A stretch of DNA of 64,000 nt from a bacterium. Lineage in GTDB: Bacteria > Actinomycetota > Acidimicrobiia > Spongiisociales > ZC4RG35. The notes under the pieces were generated by a model. It saw nothing but the letters and a program-made list of their open reading frames with translations, was not told the DNA's origin and searched no databases. The stretch lies in the NCBI GenBank assembly GCA_024638655.1, contig JAHEJW010000010.1, positions 1 through 64,000 on the forward strand, given 5' to 3'. The translations under genes were made by a program, and so were the position numbers. Each line of letters begins with the position of its first letter. The first letter of the stretch is position 1. Shown here one piece after another: positions 14,509 to 23,510 of this stretch.

Positions 14509-17064
14509 TTGGTGACGACGAACAGGCTCCCGACCGGAACGGTCACATTCCTCTTCAGTGATATCGAGGATTCGACAGGCGTTCTCCAGCGGCTCGGTTC
14601 GAGTTATCGAGCAACGCTGGAGCGTCATGCCGGGATCGTGCGCGGGTGTCTGGGTGCCCACGGTGGTGTGGAGGTGTCAACCGAAGGCGACAGCTTCTTT
14701 GCTGTGTTCGAGAGGTCTCCGGACGCTGTGGGTGCCGCCGCCGAGATGCAGCATCGCCTGGATGCCGAAGAGTGGCCTGAGGGTGGGACAGTCAGGGTCC
14801 GAGTCGGGATCCATGCAGGGACGGCCGAGATCGGACATGACGACTATGTGGGCATCGACGTGCACCGAGCTGCTCGCATCGGCGCTGCGGGCCACGGAGG
14901 CCAGGTCGTTGTTTCAGAGGCGGTGCAGGTGCTTACTCCTTCACAACAATTCGTCGATCTCGGAACCCACCGCCTCAAGGGGCTGGACGACCCGATTCAC
15001 CTATATCAGCTGCGGGTACCAGGGTTGCGTGAGGTGTTTCCGCCATTGCGCTCGGTGGACGCCCGACCGAACAACCTGCCGTCCCTGGAGACGAGGATCC
15101 TGGGGAGAGAGCAAGAGATATCCGAGGTCTGCCGGCTGCTCTCCGAGAATCGCATTGTGACTATCACGGGGCCGGGGGGCATCGGCAAGACCAGACTCTC
15201 CATCGAGGTAGCGGCGCGAGCGCTCAACGACTTCACGGACGGCGTCTTCGTCGTCGAGCTCGCCCCGGTTTCGGATCCGACCCTCGTGATGCCGGCGATA
15301 GGAGCTGTCGTCGGGGTCGACGACGTATCCGGTGACGCCGTGATCGAGTCTCTCGCGGCGCGCTCGCTGCTTCTGGTCCTCGACAATCTGGAGCAAGTGA
15401 CCGAGGCGTCCCGTGATTTCAAGCGTCTCCTCGATGGGGCTCCCTCGGTCAAAGCGCTCGCAACTTCACAGGTCCCCCTCAGGATCACGGGTGAGCGCAC
15501 GTACCGGCTTTCGCCCCTCGAAACAGGCGACTTCGATTCCCCTGCCGTCGCCGTTTTTGCCGACAGGGCGTCGGAGGTCGACCCCCTATTCGAGTTGGAG
15601 GCTCATCGCGATGCGGTGATCGAACTGACCAACGCCCTGGACGGCGTCCCCCTTGCGTTGGAGCTAGCCGCCGCCCGAACCAACGTCCTGACCCCGGAAG
15701 AGATCCTTTCCCGCATGTCGGCGAACGTGGATCTGCTGAAGAGGTCGACCTCCGACGGACCTGACCGGCATCAGTCCATCTCGGCCGCAATCGCGTGGAG
15801 CGTCGATCTCCTGTCTGAATACCAGCGTCATCTGCTCGAGAGCTTTGCCGTATTCCGTGGAGGGGCGTCGCTCAGAGCACTCGAAGCCGTTGCGGGTATC
15901 GATCCCTTGGATGACCTCGGTGAGCTGGTCGAGCGGAGTCTCGTCTTCACGTCGGCAGGGAAGGCAGGCAAACGATTCGACGTCTTGGCGCCGATCCGCC
16001 TATTCGTCGCATCGGCGCTCGACGAGGAGCCCCAGCTGGCGGAGCGGCATGCAAGTTTCTTCCATGGGCTGGCCCTAGAAGCGCAGGCCCCCCTCGAGGG
16101 TGATCGGAGGCCGCGGTGGACGGCGACCCTCGGAGACAACCATGAGAACCTCCAGCAAGCCTTGGAGTACCTACATTCGCGCGGAGACGCCCAACGAGGG
16201 CTCGAAATACTCGGGAGTCTCTGGAGGTATCACCAGGTTGCGGGACGCTTCAACGAGTTGGACCTCTGGCTGGAGCGCTTCTTCGGACTTCCCGAGGCCG
16301 AGGAGCGCACGGTCGCCCGGGCCAAGGGGCTCATGGCTCGAGCGGCCATCTACTACTGGCGATCCGACCAAAGAGCGGTGGATGACTATGAGGAGGCCGC
16401 TGGGATCGCCCGGGAAACGCGAGACCGCTCTTCTCTCGGGTACGCCTTGTCAGGTCTCGGAGCGGCGATGGCGGCGACTCGCCGCTCGGACATAGGACAA
16501 GGTGCAATTGCGTTGCCGATCCTGGAGGAGGCCCGGCAGGTTTTCGCCGAGATCGACGACAGGGAAGGTCTGGCGGCGGTGGAGGCCGCCACTTTGTTCA
16601 CCACGTCTTGGGCCGACGGACAGATGGTTCCCCATCGAACCGACCTCGAGAGGCTGGCCGATATGTACGAGAAGGCAGGTCAGCGAATCAACACCGCCCA
16701 CACCATCCTCGGCGTTGCGGCGAGCGAGGTAATCGCCGGTCACCACGACGAGGCTCTGAAACAAGCCCTCACCTCGTTGTCGATCGCAGAAGAGTCCGGT
16801 GACCGGTTCGTCATGGCATGGGCTCTCGAGTGGATCGCCACGGCCAAGGTCGAACTGGGCGATGCCCACACCGGGGCGTTGATCGCCGGTGCGGCGCGAG
16901 CGGGGCGGGACCAGGTGGGTGGGGGTTGGACACCCGCCACCTATGGCATCGACGATGCTGAGACCCGGGTGCGAAAGGCCCTCGGCGATGAAGCCGACTC
17001 GGTCATTGCACAAGGAGAGGCCATGAGCCTCGACGCGGCGGTGGAACTGGCCAAGATGACCTGA
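14509..17064 (+). CDS. class III cyclase-like / STAND ATPase / TPR regulator
   Basis: 851 residues. The N-terminus (1-170) is a class III nucleotide cyclase homology domain: TVTFLFSDIEDSTG holds metal Asp D18, and D61 lies in STEGDSFF. The substrate-selecting Lys is replaced (S57) and the transition-state Asn of VNxAAR is His (VHRAAR, Arg kept), so classic adenylate cyclase activity is uncertain. An NB-ARC/STAND NTPase follows, with P-loop GPGGIGKT (221-228) and LLLVLDNLEQ. TPR-like helices fill the rest. Such proteins are signalling switches common in actinobacteria. TTG (14509) or GTG (14512) start. It is divergent from rimO and has no HTH domain. Confidence 0.88.
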   Translation: MVTTNRLPTGTVTFLFSDIEDSTGVLQRLGSSYRATLERHAGIVRGCLGAHGGVEVSTEGDSFFAVFERSPDAVGAAAEMQHRLDAEEWPEGGTVRVRVGIHAGTAEIGHDDYVGIDVHRAARIGAAGHGGQVVVSEAVQVLTPSQQFVDLGTHRLKGLDDPIHLYQLRVPGLREVFPPLRSVDARPNNLPSLETRILGREQEISEVCRLLSENRIVTITGPGGIGKTRLSIEVAARALNDFTDGVFVVELAPVSDPTLVMPAIGAVVGVDDVSGDAVIESLAARSLLLVLDNLEQVTEASRDFKRLLDGAPSVKALATSQVPLRITGERTYRLSPLETGDFDSPAVAVFADRASEVDPLFELEAHRDAVIELTNALDGVPLALELAAARTNVLTPEEILSRMSANVDLLKRSTSDGPDRHQSISAAIAWSVDLLSEYQRHLLESFAVFRGGASLRALEAVAGIDPLDDLGELVERSLVFTSAGKAGKRFDVLAPIRLFVASALDEEPQLAERHASFFHGLALEAQAPLEGDRRPRWTATLGDNHENLQQALEYLHSRGDAQRGLEILGSLWRYHQVAGRFNELDLWLERFFGLPEAEERTVARAKGLMARAAIYYWRSDQRAVDDYEEAAGIARETRDRSSLGYALSGLGAAMAATRRSDIGQGAIALPILEEARQVFAEIDDREGLAAVEAATLFTTSWADGQMVPHRTDLERLADMYEKAGQRINTAHTILGVAASEVIAGHHDEALKQALTSLSIAEESGDRFVMAWALEWIATAKVELGDAHTGALIAGAARAGRDQVGGGWTPATYGIDDAETRVRKALGDEADSVIAQGEAMSLDAAVELAKMT

Positions 17065-17096
17065 TCGACCCGGGTTTCGGTGCCATGGGAGCGGGT

Positions 17097-17351
17097 TCAG
17101 CTCCGGGAGGACTCCACGATGGCGGCCAGGCTGGGTGAGTCGACGGCGTCGGCAAGAGTGTTCCATGTGGATATGGAGACTTCCCCGTCCTCCTCGATCT
17201 CCCAGCAGGCCAAGTAGATGACGTCGGCTAGCGGGCCGATCTTGCGGTCGAGTTCGAAGGCCTGAGACATCGCCATGCGTGCACCGGCGACATCACGCCG
17301 ACCGGTTGCTCTGATCGCCTCCTCGGCGAAAACCTGCGCCTCGGTCTCCAA
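17097..17351 (-). CDS. conserved small helical protein after GAPDH
   Basis: 84 residues from TTG 17351, 10 bases after the GAPDH stop. The ORF runs further back inside the GAPDH gene, but that part is an out-of-frame shadow. The protein reads as two or three amphipathic helices (EAQVFAEEAIRATGRRDVAG, then AFELDRKIGPLADVIYLACWEI) and ends in a Ser-rich tail. No motif is recognised. It probably shares the GAPDH message. It is listed because composition and codon use look coding. Confidence 0.6.
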   Translation of the reverse strand: METEAQVFAEEAIRATGRRDVAGARMAMSQAFELDRKIGPLADVIYLACWEIEEDGEVSISTWNTLADAVDSPSLAAIVESSRS

Positions 17352-17361
17352 CCGCTCGTCC

Positions 17362-18417
17362 TCAGATCTCTGGGTATAGGTACCGCCGAAGTATGTCCAT
17401 CCTGTCGTCCTGGGTCTCGGGATGGATATACCACAGCATGGCCGCCACGGTCGAGAGGAGAGGGTTCCCGTCCTGAGGCGTGAAGGAGAAACCGACGACC
17501 TCGTTCTCGTTTCGCACCGCAAGGGTCTCCAGTGAGACGACCGCCTGGCTCATGATCCTTCCGTAGTAGCCGTGGTCACGACCGAAGGAGAACACCTGGT
17601 TGGCCGACTTCTTGTGGGTGACGGCGACACGCGTATTCGCCAGCAATCGCTCCTTGACCTCGTCGAGAGTGATCTCACGATCGAGTGTCAAGGCGAAGTG
17701 GAGCGAGTGCATGTACTGGGTGTTCATCTTTATCGCCGACGAGTACAGGCTGAGATCGTGGCCGAGCGTCGAGAAGAGATCGTGAGCGTCTTTGGCATGG
17801 TGAGTGCCGAACCGATCGTGGTCGTGTGCTCCGACCGTGGGGCTGGCCACGAACCCGCTGTCCTGTGAGATGTCGTTGGCCCGCCGGAGGCAGAGGAATC
17901 GACCGTCCTCGAGATGACTCGTACCGTCTTCGTCCATCGCCAGTGCCTTCACCAGCACTGCGATGTTGTGCGTGTTGCAACTGACGATTTGCAGATACTT
18001 GTCGGAGCCGCGGATCAAGGCCTCGTCGTTGATACCCCTCGCGTACTTCTTCCCGAACCCATCCTCGGAGCCCTGTGCCATGAACCCGATGGGTCCGTTG
18101 GCGTTGACGTAAAACTCGTCCTTCTGCTCATTGCCTACTGGCGTGCAGTCGATGACGACCGTGGCTCGCTCGATGGCTTCCACACGGTTGTACTTCGGGG
18201 CGTGGCCGATCTCCTCGAACGTGGCACGTCGGTCTTCGTCCACGCAGAGGACGGCACCCCGGTCGACCAGGTCGTTCACCTTGGCCCTCTCCGTGACCAG
18301 TGGCGTCCTCTTGTGAAAGGTGACCTCTTCGATGCCGAAGTGCTCCTTGTTGTCGGCGAGGAGGCCGATCAGCGGCTCACCGATCGTGCCGGTGCCCACG
18401 ATATGGACGATGTTCAT
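17362..18417 (-). CDS. gap2: type II glyceraldehyde-3-phosphate dehydrogenase
   Basis: 351 residues from ATG 18417, chosen because GGAGG lies 8 bases upstream and because a Rossmann start VHIVGTGTIG follows at once. The catalytic Cys is C147 in VSCNTHN, the signature of archaeal-type (type II) GAPDH. Classical bacterial GapA instead has SCTTN. The size fits type II enzymes. It catalyses the NAD(P)-dependent oxidation and phosphorylation of glyceraldehyde 3-phosphate, or the reverse. The gene is isolated from other glycolysis genes and sits between a Rieske-TPP enzyme and a small protein. An apparent N-terminal extension of 75 residues overlaps the upstream gene and is rejected. Confidence 0.85.
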   Translation of the reverse strand: MNIVHIVGTGTIGEPLIGLLADNKEHFGIEEVTFHKRTPLVTERAKVNDLVDRGAVLCVDEDRRATFEEIGHAPKYNRVEAIERATVVIDCTPVGNEQKDEFYVNANGPIGFMAQGSEDGFGKKYARGINDEALIRGSDKYLQIVSCNTHNIAVLVKALAMDEDGTSHLEDGRFLCLRRANDISQDSGFVASPTVGAHDHDRFGTHHAKDAHDLFSTLGHDLSLYSSAIKMNTQYMHSLHFALTLDREITLDEVKERLLANTRVAVTHKKSANQVFSFGRDHGYYGRIMSQAVVSLETLAVRNENEVVGFSFTPQDGNPLLSTVAAMLWYIHPETQDDRMDILRRYLYPEI

Positions 18418-18532
18418 CAGGAATCCCTCCGAAGCGAGTGCGTTGGCATGTTCGCATCGACATAGTACCCGTCGCCGCCCTGGGTCATCGTGGGCAAAAG
18501 CGAAGGCGGGCTCTGCCTCCCATACGGTCTCT

Positions 18533-20485
18533 TCAGACGAGAAGTGGGTCGGTGTCGACGTGGACGATCGACGGGCCGCGGTGGTCCAAGGCCGAGCGAA
18601 TAGCGTTGTCCAGATCGTGACGACGGTCGACCCTGACCCCAAATCCTCCGCAGAGCCTGGCGAACTCGGCGAAGTCCGGATTCACCAGGTCCGTTTGCCA
18701 GACGTCGTACTCCTCGCCCCTCTGCTCTTTGCTGATCTTCCCTAGCTCGTCATTGACCAGCAACACCAGGGTGATGTTCATGTCGTGCTTCACCGCAGTG
18801 GTGAACTCCATGGCGTATTGACCGAATCCCCCATCACCCGCAACTGCTATCAGCTGATTTGCGTCTCCTACCGCCGCCCATGCCCCCATGGCCGCAGGGA
18901 AGGCGAACCCGATCGACCCGAGGTAGCCAGACATGATCACCGATTGGCGCTCGGTCTCGAAATAGCGCCCGAATGAATAGGTGTTGTTGCCGACATCGAC
19001 GGCGATCACGGCATCTGGCTCGACCAGCCTGGCCATTGACTCGAAGATCGCTTCGGAGTTGATCCCTTCGTCCGTCATGTCTGTCCGCCGACTCGCCTTC
19101 TCCGCCCGCCATATGTCCCAACGGTGGGCCACCTCCTCGGTCCGATCATGGAAGTTGTGGTCGGCGGGCATCCGCTCGGCCAGGAGCCGGGCGGTGACTC
19201 CAACGTGGCCCAGGACCGGGATGTCCACAGAGTGGAAGCGCCCCAATGCCATTGGCTCGTAGTCCACCTGGACGATGGGCTTGTATTCGGCGATCCCGGT
19301 GTGATTGGAGAAAGAGGCCCCGAACACGACGAGAAGATCACTCTCGTTCATGAACCAGGAAGCGATTGGTGTCCCGCTCCGGCCCAGGACGCCACATCCC
19401 AACGGGTGCGAGTCCGGAATCTGACCCTTGGCCTTGAAGGTGGTGACCACCGGAGCGCCCATCGACTCCGCGCAGCGGATTATCTCGTCCATATCGTGTC
19501 GTGCTCCCGCTCCGACGATGAAGAGCGGCTTCGTGGATTCGGCGATGCGTTTGACGGCGGCATCAAGGACTTCATCCGGAGGAGATGCCTCGCGACTTCC
19601 GACCCGGCCTTCTGGTGAGCCGGCTTCGGCCTCACTCGGGACCTTCTGCACCTCGTCTGGCAGCATGAGATGCCCGACCTGTCGATCGACCAACGCGGTC
19701 TTGCACGCGATGTTCATCAGCTCAGCCGCGTCACTTCCCGCCTGCACGACATGGCTGTACTCGGCGACGTCGGCGAATGCGGCTTCGAGATCGAGATCCT
19801 GAAAGGCACCCCTCCCCTTGACACTCGAGGCCACCTGTCCGGAGATGGCGAGTACCGGCGCCCGGTCCACCTTGGCGTCGTACAAGCCCGTAAGGAGGTT
19901 GGTCGAGCCCGGTCCCGCAATCCCGAAACAGGCCGAAAGACGTCCTGTGAGCTTTCCGTAGGCGCTTGCCGCGAAGGACGCAGCTCCCTCATGTCTGATT
20001 CCGACATAGGTGAGCTGGCCACGGGCCTCGGCCTCTCTCATGGCATCTGCGAACCCAAGGTTGGAATGCCCCACCATCCCGAAGACGTGCGTCACACCCC
20101 AGTTCACCATCGTTTCGACGAGGACGTCACTGATCGTCCTCTCCCGCTCGTGTTTGGGCGGTAGGGCGACATATACGCCGTCGTCGCGAATCTCGGTGAC
20201 GAAGCAGGATGGTGCATCGTCGAATCCCTCGGGGGGCTCACCTGTCAGAGGGTCGTAGTCGTATCCGTGCCAGGGACATCGAAGCCACCCGTGCTCGATG
20301 GAGCCTTCGCCGAGCGGGCCTCCCTGATGTGGGCAATGATTGTCGAGGGCGCCGTACTTGCCTTTGTAGTGGCTGAGGGCGAGCCATCGTCTCCCGACCG
20401 TGACAGTCTTGACCCGCCCCTCTGGGAGCTCATCGAGCTCGGCGACTTTGTGCCATGTTGAGTCGGAGTGTTCGCAGCCGGCCAT
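18533..20485 (-). CDS. fusion of a Rieske [2Fe-2S] domain with a TPP-dependent pyruvate oxidase-like enzyme
   Basis: 650 residues. Residues 1-110 form a Rieske ferredoxin domain: C51-x-H53 and C70-x-x-H73 with 16 residues between, exactly the cluster-ligand spacing, in HCPHQGGPLG and RCPWHG. From about 115 a full TPP enzyme of the pyruvate oxidase/acetolactate synthase family follows: catalytic Glu in IRHEGAAS, central FAD/UDP-like domain, and the diphosphate motif GDGGFGQYAMEFT ending in VNDE. Usual members of the family have no Rieske domain. The likely reaction is decarboxylation of a 2-oxoacid with electrons leaving through the iron-sulfur centre. This is inference. It starts ATG and lies downstream of aceA. 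Confidence 0.9.
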   Translation of the reverse strand: MAGCEHSDSTWHKVAELDELPEGRVKTVTVGRRWLALSHYKGKYGALDNHCPHQGGPLGEGSIEHGWLRCPWHGYDYDPLTGEPPEGFDDAPSCFVTEIRDDGVYVALPPKHERERTISDVLVETMVNWGVTHVFGMVGHSNLGFADAMREAEARGQLTYVGIRHEGAASFAASAYGKLTGRLSACFGIAGPGSTNLLTGLYDAKVDRAPVLAISGQVASSVKGRGAFQDLDLEAAFADVAEYSHVVQAGSDAAELMNIACKTALVDRQVGHLMLPDEVQKVPSEAEAGSPEGRVGSREASPPDEVLDAAVKRIAESTKPLFIVGAGARHDMDEIIRCAESMGAPVVTTFKAKGQIPDSHPLGCGVLGRSGTPIASWFMNESDLLVVFGASFSNHTGIAEYKPIVQVDYEPMALGRFHSVDIPVLGHVGVTARLLAERMPADHNFHDRTEEVAHRWDIWRAEKASRRTDMTDEGINSEAIFESMARLVEPDAVIAVDVGNNTYSFGRYFETERQSVIMSGYLGSIGFAFPAAMGAWAAVGDANQLIAVAGDGGFGQYAMEFTTAVKHDMNITLVLLVNDELGKISKEQRGEEYDVWQTDLVNPDFAEFARLCGGFGVRVDRRHDLDNAIRSALDHRGPSIVHVDTDPLLV

Positions 20486-20579
20486 GCACGCAACTTACGC
20501 GAGGACCGGGCCTATGGGCCCAAGAACACCTCCTTGTGTCTGTATCCCATCCGGTCGGGAATCTCAGACACAGAAGTGG

Positions 20580-21857
20580 TCAGAATTGCTCTTCCTCGGT
20601 GCTTCCGCTCAGAGCCAGCGTCGAAGAAGATCCTCCGCTGACCGCCTGGCTGACCAGGTCGAAGTATCCGGCCCCGACCTCTCTCTGGTGCCGGGTGGCC
20701 GAGTAACCCTTGTCTTCCATTGAAAACTCGTGGTTCTGCAATTCGACGTACGCCGACATCCCGCGCTCGCGGTAGTCGAGCGCGAGCTCGAACATCGATG
20801 CGTTGAGGGCATGGAACCCGGCGAGGGTGATGAACTGATACCGGTACCCCATAGTCCCGAGCTCTTTTTGGAATCGGGCGATCGTCGATGTGTCGAGATG
20901 TGCGCTCCAGTTGAAGGACGGCGAACAGTTGTAGGCGAGCATCTTCCCCGGGTATTCCGCGTGAATCGCGTCGGCAAAGGCCCTTGCCTCCTCGAGGTCC
21001 GGCTTCGCCGTCTCACACCAGATGAGATCGCAGTGGGGCGCATAGGCCAGACCGCGAGCTATCGCCGACTCCAATCCGCCCGATACCTGGTGAAAGCCCT
21101 CGGCGGTCCGGTCACCGACGATGAAGCGCCGATCTCTCTCGTCGACGTCGGAAGTGAGGAGTGTTGCCGAGTTGGCGTCGGTGCGGGCCACGATGATCGT
21201 CGGGACCCCCATGACGTCAGCAGCGAGCCGCGCAGATTGCAGCGTCCGGACGTGCTGGCTGGTCGGCACCAAGACCTTTCCCCCCATATGGCCGCACTTC
21301 TTCTCGGCCGCCAGTTGGTCCTCGAAGTGCACACCTGCAGCGCCGGCGGCTATGAAGCTCTTGGTCAGCTCGAACACATTGAGCGCGCCACCAAACCCGG
21401 CCTCGCCGTCGGCGACGATCGGGACGAACCAATCGATTTCGGTGTCACCTTCAGCCCAGTGGATCTGGTCGGCTCGCCGGAGTGCGTTGTTGATGCGATC
21501 GACCAACGCTGGTGCGGAGTTGGACGGGTACAGAGATTGGTCGGGATAGACCTCGCCGGCCAGGTTCCCGTCGCCTGCCACCTGCCAGCCGGACAGATAT
21601 ATCGACTTCAACCCTGCCTTGACCATTTGGACCGCCTGGCCGCCACTCAGCGCACCCAACGCGTTGAGGTAATCCTCGGTGTTCAGGAGATCCCAGAGCT
21701 TGGCCGCCATTCGGTACGCCAGAGTGTGCTGCTCACGAATGCTCCCACGCAGCCTGATGACCTCCTCGGGCCCATAGTCCCTCGTGATCCCATCCCATCT
21801 CGGGTTGTTCTGCCAGTCCTCGGCCAGGCGGGCTGCTTCGTTTCGATAGTTGTCCAT
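20580..21857 (-). CDS. aceA: isocitrate lyase
   Basis: 425 residues. Splits isocitrate to glyoxylate and succinate, first step of the glyoxylate shunt. The signature [11 protein letters not shown] contains the catalytic Cys; also [25 protein letters not shown] and [12 protein letters not shown]. Length is that of the short actinobacterial/enterobacterial AceA. It lies 10 bases downstream of malate synthase, and the pair is transcribed from the intergenic region shared with ramB. A hairpin (GGGCC, 4 bases, GGCCC, 20508-20521) follows about 60 bases after the stop. Confidence 0.98.
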   Translation of the reverse strand: MDNYRNEAARLAEDWQNNPRWDGITRDYGPEEVIRLRGSIREQHTLAYRMAAKLWDLLNTEDYLNALGALSGGQAVQMVKAGLKSIYLSGWQVAGDGNLAGEVYPDQSLYPSNSAPALVDRINNALRRADQIHWAEGDTEIDWFVPIVADGEAGFGGALNVFELTKSFIAAGAAGVHFEDQLAAEKKCGHMGGKVLVPTSQHVRTLQSARLAADVMGVPTIIVARTDANSATLLTSDVDERDRRFIVGDRTAEGFHQVSGGLESAIARGLAYAPHCDLIWCETAKPDLEEARAFADAIHAEYPGKMLAYNCSPSFNWSAHLDTSTIARFQKELGTMGYRYQFITLAGFHALNASMFELALDYRERGMSAYVELQNHEFSMEDKGYSATRHQREVGAGYFDLVSQAVSGGSSSTLALSGSTEEEQF

Positions 21858-21867
21858 GGTCCTCTCC

Positions 21868-23427
21868 CTAGTTGATCAACTCGTAGGCGGGCAAAGTCAG
21901 GAAGTCAACGAAGTCGTCGGACAGCGACACCTCCTCGAACACCTTTCGTGCCGCTTCGAGCCGCTTGCTGAAAGGGTGACCGGCCGCCTCCAACTCAGCG
22001 ACGGTCTCACCTGCGATCGATCGGACCAGATGCTCGGTGACTTGCGAGCCCTCGTCGGTGGTGACACCGTGGTGAACCCACTGCCAGATCTGGGATCTAG
22101 AGATCTCGGCCGTTGCGACGTCCTCCATCAGGTTGTTGATCCCCGCCGCACCGACTCCCGAGAGCCACGAAGCGAGATACTGGATGCCGACCGACACGTT
22201 GGTGCGGACACCCGTCATGGTGACCTCCCCCGGGAAGTCGAGATCGAGCAAGCCTTCATTGCTGACATCGACATCGTCTCGTCGAAGATCTACTTGATTC
22301 GGTCTATCACCCAGCACCGCGTTGAACTCGTCCATGGCAACAGACACCAGGTCGGGATGAGCCACCCAGGTGCCATCACACCCGGCGCCCGCCTCGCGAG
22401 CCTTGTCTGCCGACACGGCGGCAAAGGCCGCCTCGGTGACCTCGGGATCTCGCCGGTTTGGGATGAAGGCGGCCATTCCCCCTATGGCATGTGCGCCGCG
22501 TCGATGACAGGTCTGGATCATCAACTCCGTGTAGGCGTGCATGAACGGGACCGTCATGGTGACCTGAGACCGATCGGGAAGGACCATCTCGGGATCGTGA
22601 CGGAACTTCTTGATGACCGAGAATATGTAGTCCCAGCGTCCTGCATTCAAACCAGCCGCGTGATCGCGTAGCTCGTAGAGGATCTCGTTCATCTCGTAGG
22701 CCGCCAGGACGTTCTCGATGAGAACTGTTGCCTTGATGGTTCCAAGCGGCATCCCCAGACGGTCCTGCGCCCAGATGAAGACGTCGTTCCAGAGGCGCGC
22801 CTCGAGGTGTGACTCGAGCTTGGCGAGATAGAAATACGGTGCGGTTCCGTTCTCAAGCGCAGCCCGACCACCATGAAACATGTAGAGGCCGAAGTCGAAC
22901 AGCGAGGCTGACATGGAGCGGCCATCGACCTGGAAGTGTTTCTCCTCCAGATGCCACCCCCTCGGCCTGACGAGGAGTGTGGCGGTCTCCGGGTTCAGCT
23001 CGTAGGTCTTTGCTTCGGTCTCGAGTCGCAGCGTTCGCTCATGAGCCTCTACCAGGTTGGCCTGACCCTCCAACAGGTTCTGCCAGGTGGGAGAGGTGGC
23101 GTCCTCGAAATCGGCCATGAAGACCTTCGCTCCCGAGTTGAGCGCATTGATCATCATCTTCCGGTCTACCGGCCCGGTTATCTCGACCCTACGATCGGTC
23201 AGATCAGCCGGAACCGGGGCGATCTCCCACGCCGACTCCCTGATCTCTCGGGTGGAGTCGAGGAATTCGGGCCGTCTACCGGCGCCGAGCTCTTCCTGGC
23301 GAAGTTGTCGCGCCGCCAGTATCTGCCCCCGCCGCCATCGGAACTCGTTCTCCAGGTCGTCGAGAAAGGCCACTGCATCCGGCGTGAGCACCCTTTTTTC
23401 ATATTCGCTGGTGCGGAACTGATTCAT
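21868..23427 (-). CDS. aceB: malate synthase A
   Basis: 519 residues, A-type TIM barrel enzyme. Condenses acetyl-CoA with glyoxylate to malate, completing the shunt with aceA. Family stretches are visible: [67 protein letters not shown] (parts), and the catalytic-loop Asp region. ATG at 23427. Actinobacteria such as mycobacteria usually carry the longer GlcB form, so an AceB-type enzyme in an aceBA operon is a small point of interest. Confidence 0.97.
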   Translation of the reverse strand: MNQFRTSEYEKRVLTPDAVAFLDDLENEFRWRRGQILAARQLRQEELGAGRRPEFLDSTREIRESAWEIAPVPADLTDRRVEITGPVDRKMMINALNSGAKVFMADFEDATSPTWQNLLEGQANLVEAHERTLRLETEAKTYELNPETATLLVRPRGWHLEEKHFQVDGRSMSASLFDFGLYMFHGGRAALENGTAPYFYLAKLESHLEARLWNDVFIWAQDRLGMPLGTIKATVLIENVLAAYEMNEILYELRDHAAGLNAGRWDYIFSVIKKFRHDPEMVLPDRSQVTMTVPFMHAYTELMIQTCHRRGAHAIGGMAAFIPNRRDPEVTEAAFAAVSADKAREAGAGCDGTWVAHPDLVSVAMDEFNAVLGDRPNQVDLRRDDVDVSNEGLLDLDFPGEVTMTGVRTNVSVGIQYLASWLSGVGAAGINNLMEDVATAEISRSQIWQWVHHGVTTDEGSQVTEHLVRSIAGETVAELEAAGHPFSKRLEAARKVFEEVSLSDDFVDFLTLPAYELIN

Positions 23428-23510
23428 AAGTACATAGTCTCTTATGCCTGAACAGAGTTATGCGGCTCCTCAGATGATAAGATCGAACAATCTTTGCGAC
23501 TGGAGTAGAA
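23428..23510. promoter_or_regulatory. shared aceBA / ramB control region
   Basis: 83 bases between divergent starts. GATAAG (about 23476) is a -10 candidate for ramB, and TGGAG lies 5-9 bases before its ATG. ATCTTTGCGA (about 23489-23498) resembles a half of the TTTGC-containing sites of RamB in Corynebacterium. ATAAG/CTTAT (23425-23444) is an imperfect palindrome over the aceB start. Site calls are tentative. Confidence 0.4.

Noticed and set aside
20730-21875. 381-codon plus-strand ORF
   Set aside because: Antisense to aceA, which has all family motifs.
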